Shown here: positions 18,113 through 27,168 of the stretch, piece by piece
Layout of the letters: every line of letters starts with the position of its first letter
Numbering within the stretch: position 1 is the stretch's first letter
Source: Gynuella sp.
Lineage (GTDB): Bacteria; Pseudomonadota; Gammaproteobacteria; Pseudomonadales; Natronospirillaceae
Reading direction: 5' to 3'
Length of the DNA stretch: 64,000 bases
NCBI GenBank assembly: GCA_028282465.1
Contig: JANQHX010000052.1
Coordinates: forward strand, 83,094 to 147,093
Notes under the pieces: model-generated
The model's input: only the letters and a program-made list of their open reading frames with translations
Database searches by the model: none
What the model was told of the DNA's origin: nothing
Made by a program: the position numbers and the translations under genes

Positions 18113-18214
18113 ATTTCCGCTGATAATTATTTATTTAAACCCTCTATAAATTTTTAGCGCTATCAGCTATAACTTTTCTACTGGCTATCAAGCCGAAAAC
18201 TTCTAGTCATCACA

Positions 18215-19024
18215 ATGCTCGATATTGAGATTCCGGCAATCCAGGGAAAGGTGAGTCAGCAACAAAACTACTTAACCTGGGTACCTAAACCGCCATTAAA
18301 TAGGTGGATAAATTGTTTCTGGCAGTTAACCGTACCGCCCGGTGGACAATATTATCGCAGCATGCCTGACAACTGCGTCGACTGTATTTTTAATCTCTCC
18401 AACTCAGATGATGCCCATATTGTTTCACCTTTTTTAGAGTCAATGGTGTTCAAACTTACTGGGCCAGTAGTGTATTTCGGGATTAGATTTCGAATACTTG
18501 GTCATGGCGGAATCGTAACAGAGCCTGTTGGTGAATGGGGTCAAAGCCAATCCACGGTGAAGGTACAAGATATATTAAAGCCAAGTACTACCTACCGATT
18601 AATTGATGGCATTCATGCTCCACAAAATTTTGAGCAAAGATGCAGAATGCTCAGTGAGGTTCTGTTGTCGTCGATTAAAATGCCAACTCTAGATACTCGT
18701 GTATTAAAGTTCATTCGTTATTGTCATTTAAACCCCTACTCCAATACCAATTTGTCCGATAAACAATGCTCAGAGTTTGGATTGTCAGCTCGACAGCTTC
18801 GACGGCTCTCTCAGTTATACCTTGGCTTGTCACCCAAAGAATTTTCTCGGGTGATTCGTTTTCAATACCTATTGAAGGCTATTAATCAGAGCTCCGGTGC
18901 CCATCCTTGGGCAGAATTCTTTTACGACCAAGCGCACTTCATTCGGGAATTTAAAAGCCTGTCTGGGGTGACACCTACTGATTTTTTGAAGATGTCCGTT
19001 TTATACAATTCTGAACAGAGCTAA
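18215..19024 (+). CDS. AraC-family transcriptional regulator
   Basis: A 269-residue protein. The N-terminal part (about 15-125) resembles the ligand/sensor domain common in AraC proteins beginning with a WxPxxPLxxWINCFW-type motif (here TWVPKPPLNRWINCFW). The C-terminal part (about 165-262) is an AraC helix-turn-helix domain (CSEFGLSARQLRRLSQLYLGLSP; FYDQAHFIREFKSLSGVTP). The next gene, 75 bp downstream on the same strand, is a VOC-family protein. Such AraC-VOC pairs are frequent, and it probably regulates that gene or itself. Ligand unknown. Confidence 0.82.
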   Translation: MLDIEIPAIQGKVSQQQNYLTWVPKPPLNRWINCFWQLTVPPGGQYYRSMPDNCVDCIFNLSNSDDAHIVSPFLESMVFKLTGPVVYFGIRFRILGHGGIVTEPVGEWGQSQSTVKVQDILKPSTTYRLIDGIHAPQNFEQRCRMLSEVLLSSIKMPTLDTRVLKFIRYCHLNPYSNTNLSDKQCSEFGLSARQLRRLSQLYLGLSPKEFSRVIRFQYLLKAINQSSGAHPWAEFFYDQAHFIREFKSLSGVTPTDFLKMSVLYNSEQS

Positions 19025-19099
19025 TCGATCATTATTTCTCCTGTCAGCTCAAGACATTGAGTGAATACATCTCACAATAATTAATCAGGAGAACACATT

Positions 19100-19492
19100 A
19101 TGTTTGAATTACAAGCGGCATTCCCAGTCATGGTGGCAAGCAACTTAGAAGAGCTAAAAACCTTTTACGAGAGCTTTTTTGGATTCAATGCAGTATTTTT
19201 TGATCCCAGTTTTTATCTGCATTTAGTGTCTCCTACTAGTGGAGTTCAGTTAGGTTTTTTAATGCCCGATCACCCATCACAACCTGATTTTCTTCACAAG
19301 ATCATGGATACTCAAGGTTATATAGTGTCATTTGAAATCGCAGATGCAGCAAGTGATTATGAGAAAGCAGTGGCTAACAATATGAACATTGCCATGCCTC
19401 TAAAAGAGGAAGTTTGGGGCCAGTTGCATTTTATTATTCAAGACCCAGCAGGCTTTTATATCGATATGGTTCAGCACTTGAATTTGCAATAA
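19100..19492 (+). CDS. VOC-family (glyoxalase/dioxygenase-like) protein
   Basis: A 130-residue single vicinal-oxygen-chelate domain: strand AFPVMVASNLEELKTFYESFFGF, then FLHLVSPTSGVQLGF-like and LHFIIQDPAGFYIDMVQ near the C-terminus. A good ribosome site (CAGGAGAAC) precedes the ATG. Family members include glyoxalases, bleomycin-binding proteins and dioxygenases; the specific role is not deducible. Likely linked to the AraC regulator before it. Confidence 0.8.
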   Translation: MFELQAAFPVMVASNLEELKTFYESFFGFNAVFFDPSFYLHLVSPTSGVQLGFLMPDHPSQPDFLHKIMDTQGYIVSFEIADAASDYEKAVANNMNIAMPLKEEVWGQLHFIIQDPAGFYIDMVQHLNLQ

Positions 19493-19504
19493 GTTCTGAA
19501 AACA

Positions 19505-19540
19505 AAAAAGGCTCCTAACCCCAAAGGAAGGAGCCTTTTT
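19505..19540. terminator. Bidirectional terminator between the VOC gene and amt
   Basis: Perfect 12-bp stem AAAAAGGCTCCT (19505-19516) / AGGAGCCTTTTT (19529-19540) with a 12-base loop, placed between two converging genes. Confidence 0.88.
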
Positions 19541-19556
19541 AAATCAGCAGAAGTGA

Positions 19557-20765
19557 TTAGTCTTCGTTTACCGCACCAATTTTATGAACCGAAAGGTCAG
19601 CACCATTGAACTCTTCTTCTTCGCTTAAGCGAATACCAGACACTGCGTTTACAACTCCGTAAACCACGAAACCGGCAACACCAGCAAAAATAACTCCAGC
19701 AAGTGTTCCTATTAACTGACTCATAAAAGTAACACCCCCCAAGCCACCTAAAGCTTCTAATCCAAATACACCTGCGGCAATTCCACCCCAAGCACCACAG
19801 ATACCGTGCAAAGGCCAAACACCCAGAACATCATCTACTTTTTCGAGTTTGTTTTGAATATATGAGAATACCACTACAAATATCACACCTGCTATGGCGC
19901 CTGTTGCCAGAGCGCCAATGGGATGCATTAGGTTAGAGCCAGCACACACCGCAACCAAACCAGCCAACGGGCCGTTGTGAATGAAGCCAGGGTCTTTTTT
20001 ACCAAATATCATCGCGGTGATGATGCCGCCAACCATTGCCATTAAGGAGTTCACCGCTACCAGCCCGCTGATTCCGTCCAGAGTTTGAGCTGACATCACA
20101 TTAAAGCCGAACCAACCAATACAAAGAATCCATGCGCCTAATGCTAAAAATGGGATATTGGAAGGTGCAAACGCAACCAATTTACCCTCTTTTCGACGGC
20201 CTTTACGCAACCCAAGAACGACCACAGCACCCAGGGCTAACCAGCCACCAACACCATGAACAACGACAGAGCCAGCAAAGTCATTAAAAGGCGCGCCGAA
20301 AGTGGCTTCTAACCAAGCCTGAAAACCATAGTTGCCGTTCCAAATCAGACCTTCAAAAAATGGATATACCAAAGCAACAATCAACCCTGCTGCAATTAAC
20401 ATAGGGTAGAACTTGGCACGCTCAGCAACACCACCAGAGATAATGGCTGGTATCGCGGCAGCGAAAGTCATTAAGAAGAAGAACTTAACCAACTCATAAC
20501 CATTGTTTGCTGAGAGTTCTGCTGCACTGATAAAAAACGTCGAACCGTAAGCCACCCAATACCCTATAAAGAAGTAAACCAATGCTGAAACACCGAAGTC
20601 AGTAATAATTTTTACTAAGGCGTTGACTTGGTTTTTGAGTCGGACAGTACCCACTTCCAAGAAAGCAAATCCAGCGTGCATGGCAAAAACCATAATTGCA
20701 CCCATTAAAATGAAATATGTGTTGCTGCTTGCCACAAGCGTTTCGACAGCACTATTGATATCCAC
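19557..20765 (-). CDS. amt: Ammonium transporter (Amt family)
   Basis: A 402-residue, about eleven-span inner-membrane ammonium channel. Motifs are FAMHAGFAFLEVGTVRLKN near 30, DFAGSVVVHGVGGWLALGA near 155 and GVWPLHGICGAWGGIAAGVFG near 310, which include the paired pore His residues of the family. I take GTG at 20765 as the start because GGAGG sits 5 bases upstream of it. The ATG nine codons earlier (20792) has no ribosome site. The usual partner glnK (PII protein) is not adjacent. The C-terminal tail is cytoplasmic and hydrophilic. Confidence 0.93.
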   Translation of the reverse strand: MDINSAVETLVASSNTYFILMGAIMVFAMHAGFAFLEVGTVRLKNQVNALVKIITDFGVSALVYFFIGYWVAYGSTFFISAAELSANNGYELVKFFFLMTFAAAIPAIISGGVAERAKFYPMLIAAGLIVALVYPFFEGLIWNGNYGFQAWLEATFGAPFNDFAGSVVVHGVGGWLALGAVVVLGLRKGRRKEGKLVAFAPSNIPFLALGAWILCIGWFGFNVMSAQTLDGISGLVAVNSLMAMVGGIITAMIFGKKDPGFIHNGPLAGLVAVCAGSNLMHPIGALATGAIAGVIFVVVFSYIQNKLEKVDDVLGVWPLHGICGAWGGIAAGVFGLEALGGLGGVTFMSQLIGTLAGVIFAGVAGFVVYGVVNAVSGIRLSEEEEFNGADLSVHKIGAVNED

Positions 20766-21170
20766 AAGAACCTCCAAAGGAACTGCACACATAATGCGCC
20801 GAAAACCTTATTTCGAACCACATCGGTGCATAAATTTAAGTGTGAGAGTTTATATTTTTGGCGAATAGAGACGGAGGACTAACAACTAAACTCATTTTTG
20901 CACCATTTTTAGTGACTTTATCGGTAATTTATAGTTTTTAGAGCCTGACTTAGTTTCCTCAAAATAAATTCGCACCAAATATAAGCACTTATTATTCCAT
21001 TTTGCACAATTTAAATACCAAAAAATCTAGATAAAGCAGTATCAGCACCGATACAAAGCAGAGAAATTCTTGAAATGGAGTTAATGTAGTCAAAAGCGGG
21101 CAAGATTTGAGAAGATAGAATTATCGCCCTTTAACTGGGCGATAAAAGGATACTGAGGTCTATCGGTGGT
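20766..21170. other. Intergenic region upstream of amt
   Basis: 405 bp without a gene. It carries the amt promoter on the minus strand and, at its far end, the terminator of the RND gene (21120-21146). I looked for a sigma-54 (TGGCAC-N5-TTGC) element expected for nitrogen-controlled amt and found none with correct spacing. AT-rich otherwise. Confidence 0.4.
21120..21146 (-). terminator. Terminator after the RND exporter gene
   Basis: TTATCGCCC (21121-21129) pairs with GGGCGATAA (21137-21145) around a 7-base loop. On the minus strand it is followed by a short T-containing stretch. It sits 25 bp past the stop of the exporter. Confidence 0.65.
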
Positions 21171-23792
21171 TTATTCAGAGGTAGAAGGGGCTTTTTGCTG
21201 GCGACCAAAGGGTCTGAACATAACAATGAGCTGAGGAAGAACGGTTAAAGCACCTAAAAGGGCCACTCCCATTGCCAGTGCGGTCAGTAGACCGAAGTAA
21301 ATTGTCGGCTTGAAGTTAGACATAACAAGGATGCTAAAACCCATAATGATGGTGAGGCTGGTATAAAACATGGCCTTGCCAATGGTGCTGTGGCTGCGTT
21401 CAAGTGTTGCTAAATAGTCGCCGTCTTTGGCAAATTCATTTTTGAATCTAACAATATAGTGAATGGTGTTGTCGACGGCGATACCAATGGTGATAGACGC
21501 TATCGTGATAGTCATCATGTCCAACGGAATGCCTAACCAGCCCATGATGCCAAGCACAAACCCCGCTGCCAACATATTCGGCGCCATAGCAATAAGCGAG
21601 ATTTTAAAAGATCTGAACAGAACCAAAAACATCACCATAATCCCCGCAAATACCGCTCCTAAGGTGGCGATTTGAGAACTAAAGAGACTTTGCAGCATAT
21701 TGTTATAAAGCACCATCATGCCAGCTAAATGAACTCGTTCTTCAGGAATACCAAGCTCGTTAACAATGTCATGCCGAATTTGTTTTAGCAGTGCATCGCG
21801 TTTTAGATCACTGGTTGAGTCCAGAATTCTTAAATTGATGCGGGCCTGACTAAGCTCTGTGTTGACGTATGGGTCAATCACAATAGAACGAAATTCTTCT
21901 GGAATAACCGAATACAACAAAGCTAACTGCATGTTGTTAAAAGGCTCACCATTATTGAACGATTCAGCAATCTCCATCATGGTGGCAAGGGAAATAACTT
22001 TTCCTACTGCCGGCAGTGTCTCTAGATAATTATGAACTGCTTTTATTTCTTCAATTTTATCTGATGTAAACCAGTATTTTTCGGGGTCGTCATTGGTTGC
22101 AAAATCATCTTCAAAACCACCAATGGCTAGTTCATCACCAAAGCCCTCGTCAGCAAACTCGTCTTCAAGGAATTCATCTTCTAAGAAATCATCTTCCGCT
22201 TCAGGTTCTGACTGATAAAAGTCTTGTTCATCCAACGCTTCAACATTTGCAGCGAAGGTTTCCCCTGGGATGATTTCAGAACCCGGAAAATCAATTAGAA
22301 TTTCCAAAGGCGTGGTTCCACCCAACCTCTGATCAATGACCTGCATACCTTGATAGATTTCAGTATCTTCACCGAAATAATCAATAAACGAATTCTCAAC
22401 CACCAACTGCTTGACCCCAACCACGGTAAAGCAGGCAACGGCGACAGCCGCAACAATGATTGTACGACCATAGTTAAGAGTTAATTTGGCAAAAAAGTTG
22501 GTAATGGGAACACCCACAGTGCGTTCGCCACTAAAAGGATCTTTACCCACCACCATGAGCAAGGCTGGAAATAACCAAAATGTGACTATAAAAGCGACGA
22601 CGATTCCTGTTGTCATCATCAAACCAAAATTAATAACGGGGCGGATGCCACTGACTACTAAAGAAATAAACGCCACACCCGTGGTTAAAGCCATGTATAA
22701 ACAAGGGACATAAATCTGTCTGACAGCATTAAATATCAAGCGGAGTTGAGACCACCCCGGATTCAATCGCAATAGCTCACGGTACCTCACGATTAAATGA
22801 ATCGACATGGATAGAGTGAGGATAAGTAATAACGAAATAAAGTTGGAAGAAATAACAGTGACGTGCCAATTCATTCTACCCAAAGTACCCATCATGATGA
22901 TGACCACAGTGGCACAACAAAGTAAGGGCATCATTACCCAGCGCATGCGCTTAAAGATTAGACTCAATGTAGCCAGTAAGAACAGTAGAACAAAGGTTCC
23001 AAAATTAACCAGGTCAGAACGAACAAACGTCATGATGTCATCAGCCACCATGGGAATACCACCTAGATGCAACTCACCAAAATCTTCATGTTTTTTGATA
23101 ATTGCGCGAACGGCTTTGATATCTTCATGCAGGTTGGCGCTGTTGGCAGAATTGCGTTGAGAAATCAGTTCGTTAAGAGACGCTAACTGACTGATTTCTT
23201 CGGGGGTCATTTCCCTCTCTGAAGCTTCGCTCATTAATAGCTGTCTAGTGTCTATAAGCTCTTCTAATACTTCGTCCCTTGGGAAGTTAATCTGCAACGC
23301 TGTGGTATTAAAGTCTAAATTTAGAAGTAAATTGACATACAAAGGAGAATTCGCCAGCTCTTGCTTGGCTAATTCAAGGTCAGCTTCTGGGTCTTCCAGT
23401 GATTTTATATTCGACACTAACTGAGAAATAGGAACGGGAGGGTTAGAGAGCAATGGTACATCTAACACAGACACCACCGAAGAAACCCTTTCAATCTCTT
23501 TGAGTTCCTCTCTCAATACTAATAAGTTCGCTAATGCCTCGGTAGAAAACAAAGGCTGATCAGGGGTGTAGGTTAGTACAAGGAAGCTACTTGACCCATA
23601 GCTATCGCTGACCTGGCGGTACATTAAATAATCTGGATCCCCTTCTAACACCAGCGAATCTGCGGACGCATCCATGGAGAAGTCTTTGGCAAAAAAAGCC
23701 ATGAATCCAGTTAAAACTGCTAATGAGATAAGTGCCCATGGTGCGTTTTCCAACACAAACCATTCATAATACTGTCTAAAGGCTCGACCCAT
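21171..23792 (-). CDS. RND/MMPL-family exporter with acidic periplasmic insert
   Basis: An 873-residue inner-membrane protein of the RND superfamily (MMPL/hydrophobe exporter group). It has one membrane segment near 18-35, a large periplasmic loop, five segments about 265-430, a second loop about 465-690 and five segments about 700-860, the duplicated RND layout. The proton-relay region shows the MTITIASITIGIAVDNTIHY pattern near 765. The second loop carries a very acidic stretch (about residues 526-570) with repeated EDEF units (LEDEFLEDEF). Related proteins move lipids, hopanoids or other hydrophobic compounds. No periplasmic adaptor or outer-membrane partner is adjacent. Substrate unknown. 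Confidence 0.85.
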   Translation of the reverse strand: MGRAFRQYYEWFVLENAPWALISLAVLTGFMAFFAKDFSMDASADSLVLEGDPDYLMYRQVSDSYGSSSFLVLTYTPDQPLFSTEALANLLVLREELKEIERVSSVVSVLDVPLLSNPPVPISQLVSNIKSLEDPEADLELAKQELANSPLYVNLLLNLDFNTTALQINFPRDEVLEELIDTRQLLMSEASEREMTPEEISQLASLNELISQRNSANSANLHEDIKAVRAIIKKHEDFGELHLGGIPMVADDIMTFVRSDLVNFGTFVLLFLLATLSLIFKRMRWVMMPLLCCATVVIIMMGTLGRMNWHVTVISSNFISLLLILTLSMSIHLIVRYRELLRLNPGWSQLRLIFNAVRQIYVPCLYMALTTGVAFISLVVSGIRPVINFGLMMTTGIVVAFIVTFWLFPALLMVVGKDPFSGERTVGVPITNFFAKLTLNYGRTIIVAAVAVACFTVVGVKQLVVENSFIDYFGEDTEIYQGMQVIDQRLGGTTPLEILIDFPGSEIIPGETFAANVEALDEQDFYQSEPEAEDDFLEDEFLEDEFADEGFGDELAIGGFEDDFATNDDPEKYWFTSDKIEEIKAVHNYLETLPAVGKVISLATMMEIAESFNNGEPFNNMQLALLYSVIPEEFRSIVIDPYVNTELSQARINLRILDSTSDLKRDALLKQIRHDIVNELGIPEERVHLAGMMVLYNNMLQSLFSSQIATLGAVFAGIMVMFLVLFRSFKISLIAMAPNMLAAGFVLGIMGWLGIPLDMMTITIASITIGIAVDNTIHYIVRFKNEFAKDGDYLATLERSHSTIGKAMFYTSLTIIMGFSILVMSNFKPTIYFGLLTALAMGVALLGALTVLPQLIVMFRPFGRQQKAPSTSE

Positions 23793-24088
23793 GATGAACT
23801 AAATCCCTTTACTTATAATAAGACTAACAGTTAAACGGTTTATGACTGGTAAATGGTTTAAGAGCAACCCCATAAAAAAACCTCTTACTGAGAGCAGTCA
23901 TTCTAACCGTTGAAAGAATTGCTACCAATGCCAAAGGCCATAACCAGTGCAATTCTTTACAGATTGTCTTGTAAATGATCACTAAGGATTTTCTATTATT
24001 GCCCTTTAAATCTGCGGATTAATGACTTGTTGAACTTTTGTTGATATTTAATGTCTCGGATAAATAGCCCCTAATAACGGATTCAATC

Positions 24089-24544
24089 ATGCAAGCGAAA
24101 ATATGGTCATTCACAAAGACAGCCCTTACCTATTTGTTTGTGTTTGTTGTGGTTTTTTATGGTAATCGGCTGATCCAAAACTACTTAGGCGACCGGTTAA
24201 TGTCGCAGACTGATGAGAAAGGCCTAGTTTCATTGGATTACCACGACGCTTTGATTGCCTCAAGTGAAAAGGGTAAGCCGGTATTATTTGAAATATCTGC
24301 TGCTTGGTGCGGTAGCTGTCGAAGCCTGCACAAAAACATTCTGAGTCAACAGGAAGTCATCGAAAGCATCAACGATAACTATGTGTACACCAGAATAGAT
24401 TTGGACTCCGATGAAGGGCAGAATTTAGCCCAAAAGTACGCTATTCGAGGTGTACCAACTGTGCTGGTTTTGAACAAGTCTGGGGGGATTATTGATAGGG
24501 TTAGGCTCAGCAAGAATAAACAGGATTTTCTTGCCCAACTGTAA
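24089..24544 (+). CDS. Membrane-anchored thioredoxin-like protein
   Basis: A 151-residue protein. One N-terminal membrane segment (about 10-28) anchors a thioredoxin fold facing the periplasm. Active site WCGSC has Cys74 and Cys77; the cis-Pro segment is RGVPTVLVLN near 124. It resembles the C-terminal domain of DsbD and TlpA-type reductases. Could reduce or rearrange disulfides of envelope proteins. It is divergent from the RND gene (296-bp shared upstream region, nothing else seen in it). Convergent with the tag-like gene. Confidence 0.8.
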   Translation: MQAKIWSFTKTALTYLFVFVVVFYGNRLIQNYLGDRLMSQTDEKGLVSLDYHDALIASSEKGKPVLFEISAAWCGSCRSLHKNILSQQEVIESINDNYVYTRIDLDSDEGQNLAQKYAIRGVPTVLVLNKSGGIIDRVRLSKNKQDFLAQL

Positions 24545-24623
24545 CCTAAAACCTCTAAAACCTAACCAATAAATCACACTGAACCCTAAGTCGGACCTAA
24601 GCCGTGGCACTTGAACACCCCCT

Positions 24624-25337
24624 TTAATATGCATCAGAGTCACTGTCAGCACTGTAATTATCGCCCACTGAACAGGCTGCGATTCGGCTTATTTGGCTTA
24701 AATTCATGGAAGACTGTTGTTGCCATTCATTAAACGCCTCCTGAATAGCTTTCATGTCTCGCATAGAGGTTGGATTATCTCTTATATCTAGCCCTGCTTG
24801 TTGCAAACAAAGTACAACGTCTGAGGTTAAAATAAAGGTTTCCTTTCCCATATTACGAAGCAGTCTCTGACCGGTCATTCCCCCAAGGCGACTACCTCTT
24901 TTTTTCAATAGGCTCAATAAACCGATAAGGTTTTCCGACGGCCAAGTTGCAATCCAATTGGAAAAACTACCCTCAGATTTTTCAATATCCATAATGAATT
25001 GAGCATTGATCGGTACACTTTTTATTTTCTGAGGATTGCGCACAATTCGGGTGTCTTGAATTAGGTTTTCGATTTGTTCCGGAGAAATCAACACTAATTT
25101 CCGGGGCTCGAACTCCCAAAAAGCTTCTTCAAAACCCGACCATTTTTGATTAATGACACGATAAACAAAACCTGCTTGAAATATGCATCGAGTCATTTCA
25201 GATAAAAATCGATCAATGGCTATTTTTGAGATTTCAGTTGCCGTTAAAGTCTCCGGAATCCATTTAGTAAGCTCAGCTTCACCCCCTTTTCGGTCTAGAG
25301 CTCTGTGATAAACATCATCAAACTTTTGGAGTTTCAT
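24624..25337 (-). CDS. DNA-3-methyladenine glycosylase I-like protein
   Basis: A 237-residue protein matching the Tag (methyladenine glycosylase) family in layout: FDDVYHRALDRKGG at the start, MTRCIFQAGFVYRVINQKW near 45, DTRIVRNPQKIKSVPINAQFI near 90, LLKKRGSRLGGMTGQRLLR near 145. Such enzymes excise alkylated adenine in base-excision repair. The Cys/His zinc residues of E. coli Tag are not obvious; this is the divergent proteobacterial subgroup. Start: Met at 25337, just past the stop of the yciH-like gene. The longer ATG at 25367 would overlap it by 28 bases. Part of a tight three-gene unit. Confidence 0.75.
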   Translation of the reverse strand: MKLQKFDDVYHRALDRKGGEAELTKWIPETLTATEISKIAIDRFLSEMTRCIFQAGFVYRVINQKWSGFEEAFWEFEPRKLVLISPEQIENLIQDTRIVRNPQKIKSVPINAQFIMDIEKSEGSFSNWIATWPSENLIGLLSLLKKRGSRLGGMTGQRLLRNMGKETFILTSDVVLCLQQAGLDIRDNPTSMRDMKAIQEAFNEWQQQSSMNLSQISRIAACSVGDNYSADSDSDAY

Positions 25338-25339
25338 CT

Positions 25340-25714
25340 TTAGCCACCAGACCTCTTCACTGACCATCCCTCTTTTGAGAGCTCTTGCACAAGAAGATCC
25401 CTATGATCACCTTGTATTTCGACCACTCCATTTTTAATGGTGCCACCTGAACCACACCTTGCTTTTAGCTTCTTAACAAATTTCTTTAGCTCATCTCCCA
25501 CCATAGGGATTCCAGTAATAACTGTCACACCCTGACCTTTGCGCCCTTTGGTTTCTCGGCCCACTCGAACAACGCCATCGGTTTCAGGCAATACTTGCTC
25601 AGAGCAGGTACATTGGTTTTGAGGATTACCACAGCCGGAACACATTTTTCCATGTTCAGTGGAATAAACTAAACCGCCCAAATCACTTAGAGACATCTTC
25701 TTTTTTGACACCAC
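25340..25714 (-). CDS. yciH: SUI1/eIF1-like translation factor YciH
   Basis: A 124-residue protein. Residues about 45-122 are the SUI1 domain ([37 protein letters not shown]), as in E. coli YciH and archaeal/eukaryal eIF1. The N-terminus carries a Cys-rich segment ([13 protein letters not shown]) that may bind zinc. GTG start at 25714 with AAGG eight bases before; ATG six codons inside is an alternative. It overlaps the GIY-YIG gene by 32 bases and abuts the tag-like gene (the tag-like ATG lies 2 bases past its stop codon), suggesting coupled translation. Confidence 0.85.
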   Translation of the reverse strand: MVSKKKMSLSDLGGLVYSTEHGKMCSGCGNPQNQCTCSEQVLPETDGVVRVGRETKGRKGQGVTVITGIPMVGDELKKFVKKLKARCGSGGTIKNGVVEIQGDHRDLLVQELSKEGWSVKRSGG

Positions 25715-26009
25715 TATTACCTTTTCTAAAATTTTGAATCAGCTTGCTTTTTTCCGGTTTACTTAACTTTTTAATCTGGTGCTCTCGCTTACTGGCCGCT
25801 GATCTATCTTGACATTGCTCGGAGTAAACCAGTGAGACAGGACGCCGAGACTTGGTATATTTGGCCCCAAGCTTAGAACTATTGTGTTCATTAACTCTGC
25901 GCTCTAAATCAGTGGTGATACCTGTATACAAGCTTTGATCATTGCATCGAAGTATATACAGATACCATGTACGAGAATTATTAATCACCGAATGGTCATC
26001 CCATTGCAA
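25683..26009 (-). CDS. GIY-YIG nuclease-like protein (YhbQ/UPF0213 type)
   Basis: A 108-residue single-domain protein. [18 protein letters not shown] supplies the GIY-YIG core, ERRVNEHN the catalytic Arg region, and [14 protein letters not shown] the conserved C-terminal helix. Such stand-alone proteins belong to the YhbQ group with nuclease-like fold; their biological role is poorly known. First gene of the unit with yciH and the tag-like glycosylase. Confidence 0.85.
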   Translation of the reverse strand: MQWDDHSVINNSRTWYLYILRCNDQSLYTGITTDLERRVNEHNSSKLGAKYTKSRRPVSLVYSEQCQDRSAASKREHQIKKLSKPEKSKLIQNFRKGNSGVKKEDVSK

Positions 26010-26239
26010 AAACTTATTTTAACCATTGAATTGTCATGTTTCAGCTTCATAATGACACCATGAATTTGTTAATCCACTATTTGTCCTTCCGATTTATAAG
26101 CCTCCAGAGCCAATTTAGGGTTCTGAGGCTATGCATTGCGAGTTAAATATCTCAAAGGCTACGTCAGACTCTTTTTCCGCTCTGGAGTAACTCCATTTTA
26201 TTCAGAGAGAAAAAGAACGAGAAATAAGAGAGCCAAGAG

Positions 26240-26548
26240 ATGACATCACTAACATGTGAAAAACCCCTTTATACCCGCAGAGTTGAAGTTCGCTGTTCTG
26301 AAAAAATAACTCACTCAGATCTATGGATTATGATTCAACAGCTGCCCACGGATACATTAAATAGTTTGATTGACTTAAAAATTATTTCAGAAACACCAAG
26401 GAAGCGTGTTCAATTTGATAATATCCAGCGTTTGAAATTATTGGACAATCAAAAACTTATGTTGTTAGAACTGTATTCCAGGCATGACAACCATCAGCAG
26501 GCAAATGAGCTAAGACGCCAAGTTAAAAAAGTATTGGAAGGCCAATGA
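26240..26548 (+). CDS. Hypothetical protein coupled to a LysE exporter
   Basis: A 102-residue hydrophilic, mostly helical protein (IMIQQLPTDTLNSLIDLKIIS; KLMLLELYSRHDNHQQANELRRQVKKVL). No signal peptide or membrane segment, and I recognise no family. Its stop overlaps the start of the LysE-type gene by 4 bases (ATGA), so the two are translationally coupled. Upstream at 26099-26130 there is an imperfect hairpin (AGCCTCCAGAGCC / GGTTCTGAGGCT). Confidence 0.6.
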   Translation: MTSLTCEKPLYTRRVEVRCSEKITHSDLWIMIQQLPTDTLNSLIDLKIISETPRKRVQFDNIQRLKLLDNQKLMLLELYSRHDNHQQANELRRQVKKVLEGQ

Positions 26549-27168
26549 ATATGGATTTAAGTAACTGGTTGGCCGTGGTCGCCATTTGCAGTCTTGGAGC
26601 CATTTCACCAGGGCCCAGTCTAGCAGTTGTTATCAAAAACACCTTATCTGGCGGCAGAATCAATGGTATTCGCTGTGCTATCGGACATGGGTGTGGTGTT
26701 GGGCTTTACGCGTTTTTATGTGTAACTGGCTTGGCAATTCTTATTACAGGCTCTGAGATTTTATTTCGCGGTTTGCAATTCGCAGGAGCCGGTTACCTTT
26801 TGTGGATCGCAATCAAATCATTGCTTTCAAAACCAACTCAACAATCTACTGATAATGAAGAAACGCATGCAGTGGACGGAAATGGGTTTGTAGCTGGATT
26901 CTTAATCGCATTCTTTAATCCAAAGATAGCCGTCTTTTTTATCGCACTCTTCAGTCAATTTGTTTCTCCAGATAGTGTGGTGATCGAGAAGATTATTTAT
27001 GCATCAACTGCTGCAATTATTGACGGCCTTTGGTATGTCATTGTCGCAGTAGCTTTTTCGCACGGGCCTTGGCTGTCTGCTTTAAAACGCAATGGCTATT
27101 GGCTTGATCGTTTTTTTGGCGTGTTACTCTTCTTAGTGGCTACAAATATGTTTTTGAGTCTAATTTGA
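26545..27168 (+). CDS. LysE/RhtB-family amino acid exporter
   Basis: A 207-residue inner-membrane protein with about six membrane segments. The family signature GAISPGPSLAVVIKNTLSGG is near residue 20 and FLIAFFNPKIAVFFIALFSQF near 117. Members export amino acids (lysine, threonine, homoserine lactones) out of the cytoplasm. Its 3' end overlaps that of nnr by 9 bases on the other strand. Confidence 0.87.
   Translation: MNMDLSNWLAVVAICSLGAISPGPSLAVVIKNTLSGGRINGIRCAIGHGCGVGLYAFLCVTGLAILITGSEILFRGLQFAGAGYLLWIAIKSLLSKPTQQSTDNEETHAVDGNGFVAGFLIAFFNPKIAVFFIALFSQFVSPDSVVIEKIIYASTAAIIDGLWYVIVAVAFSHGPWLSALKRNGYWLDRFFGVLLFLVATNMFLSLI

Noticed and set aside
20793..21100. Possible sigma-54 promoter for amt
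   Set aside because: GG and GC elements on the minus strand do not have the required 10-base separation.
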